From positions 1-7,199 of the forward strand of contig CALKAR010000157.1 in assembly GCA_937988745.1 (NCBI GenBank): DNA of 7,199 bases. The letters are read 5' to 3'. Origin of the DNA: an uncultured Peptococcaceae bacterium (GTDB lineage Bacteria > Bacillota > Limnochordia > Darwinibacteriales > Darwinibacteriaceae). This document shows, one piece after another, positions 6,511-7,199 of the stretch. Every line of letters begins with the position of its first letter. The first letter of the stretch is position 1. Both the position numbers and the translations under genes were made by a program. The notes beneath the pieces were generated by a model that did not search any database, had not been told where the DNA came from, and saw only the letters and a list, made by a program, of their open reading frames with translations.

Positions 6511-7199
6511 ATGGAAATGGAAGAAATGGATCTGCTTGAATACTGGCAAATAATCGTTCGGCGCAGATGGTTGATTCTTGCCGTCTTTGCGATAGCAGTG
6601 GTTGCAGCTGCAGTAATCAGTCTGACGATGGAACCGGTGTATGAAGCCACCACTACTATTATGGTCCAAGAACAGGGATCATCAGCCGAAGCCCTCCTTT
6701 TTACATCAATGGGTGGACTACCCCGGAACGCTGTTCAGAACTACGTAGAAATCTTGAAGAGCCGAAGGATCCTAGATCAGGTTAAGGCTCGCATGGGTAT
6801 GGAAGAAGTAACCCAAAAGGAAATTATGGACCGTTTGACCATTCAAACGGTCCAGGGGACTGATATCCTGCGGGTAAGCTTCCAGTCGACTGATCCGCTC
6901 GAAGCTCAGATGTTTGTAAACACGCTGACCGACGAGTTCATCAACTGGAATCGAGACACTCGCCGGGAAGAGATGCGCAGCGCTCGAGAGTTTATCGAAA
7001 ACCAGCTGGCCACAGTGTCAGCTGATCTGATCGAAGCGGAAGAGCTACTGCGTACCTATCGGGAGACAGAACGTGCCTTGGCACCGACTACCGAGACAGT
7101 GGCCAAACTCGAGCAGATAGCTGCTCTAGAGGCGCAGTTGGCAGAAGTGCAGATTACTCGTTCTGAAATTCTGGAGCGTTCGTCGCAGGTTCGTTCTCA
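6511..7199 (+). CDS. Wzz/GumC-type polysaccharide co-polymerase, N-terminal part (cut by window end)
   Basis: The frame is open for 229 codons to the window edge. The product starts MEMEEMDLLEYWQIIVRRRW, typical of Wzz-domain proteins: a short acidic cytoplasmic tail, an Arg-rich stop, then membrane helix 1 (about 20-39). The helix is followed by EPVYEATTTIMVQ, the usual first periplasmic strand. Residues about 78-140 carry further Wzz features (QNYVEILKSRRILDQV, DILRVSFQSTDPLEAQMFVN). From about 145 the sequence is Glu/Leu/Ala-rich and probably coiled coil, as in the long periplasmic helices of PCP proteins. These inner-membrane proteins set chain length or couple polymer synthesis to export and dock onto OPX proteins. 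The preceding gene encodes such an OPX protein and ends 18 bases upstream, so they are very probably co-transcribed. The second membrane helix and any fused tyrosine-kinase domain would lie outside the window, so chain-length regulator and BY-kinase type cannot be told apart. Confidence 0.9.
   Translation, partial: MEMEEMDLLEYWQIIVRRRWLILAVFAIAVVAAAVISLTMEPVYEATTTIMVQEQGSSAEALLFTSMGGLPRNAVQNYVEILKSRRILDQVKARMGMEEVTQKEIMDRLTIQTVQGTDILRVSFQSTDPLEAQMFVNTLTDEFINWNRDTRREEMRSAREFIENQLATVSADLIEAEELLRTYRETERALAPTTETVAKLEQIAALEAQLAEVQITRSEILERSSQVRS

Overview
The window reads as a chromosomal segment of a diderm (outer-membrane-bearing) Firmicute or a related lineage that mixes SLH-type envelope anchoring with outer-membrane beta-barrels. 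Three signs support this. Two proteins end in aromatic-rich strands with a C-terminal phenylalanine, the usual beta-barrel signal. One of them also starts with a degenerate SLH-like domain, as in OmpM-type proteins. The window also holds a polysaccharide export pair of the outer-membrane (OPX) plus inner-membrane (PCP) type. Base composition looks close to 50% GC by eye. All genes are on the + strand. The taxonomic placement is inference, since no rRNA or other marker is present.

Layout: bases 1-39 are the last 12 codons of a probable outer-membrane barrel protein, closed by a strong intrinsic terminator (58-83). A short RNase H-fold gene of the YqgF/RuvX-like superfamily (140-541) follows. 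After a 112-base gap comes a run of envelope genes. These are a secreted SLH-like/beta-barrel protein (654-1967), a secreted protein of unknown function with a duplicated N-terminal motif (1988-2911), a very large polysaccharide-export protein with 12 tandem SLBB units (3034-6492), and the 5' part of a Wzz/PCP chain-length or co-polymerase gene (6511-7199, cut by the window edge). Gaps inside this run are 20, 122 and 18 bases. The 122-base gap before the SLBB gene holds a hairpin without a T-tract, so 654-7199 may be one transcript or two.

How the genes fit together: the SLBB protein and the Wzz-like protein form the standard trans-envelope export route for capsule or exopolysaccharide. The PCP sits in the inner membrane and the OPX protein carries the polymer across the periplasm and outer membrane. 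The two upstream secreted proteins lie immediately before this pair and could be envelope partners of it, such as an outer-membrane anchor and a periplasmic accessory. That link rests on position only. The most notable object is the 1152-residue OPX protein, about three times the length of E. coli Wza. Its 12 SLBB units keep a strict core but vary in linker length and have diverged strongly at synonymous positions.
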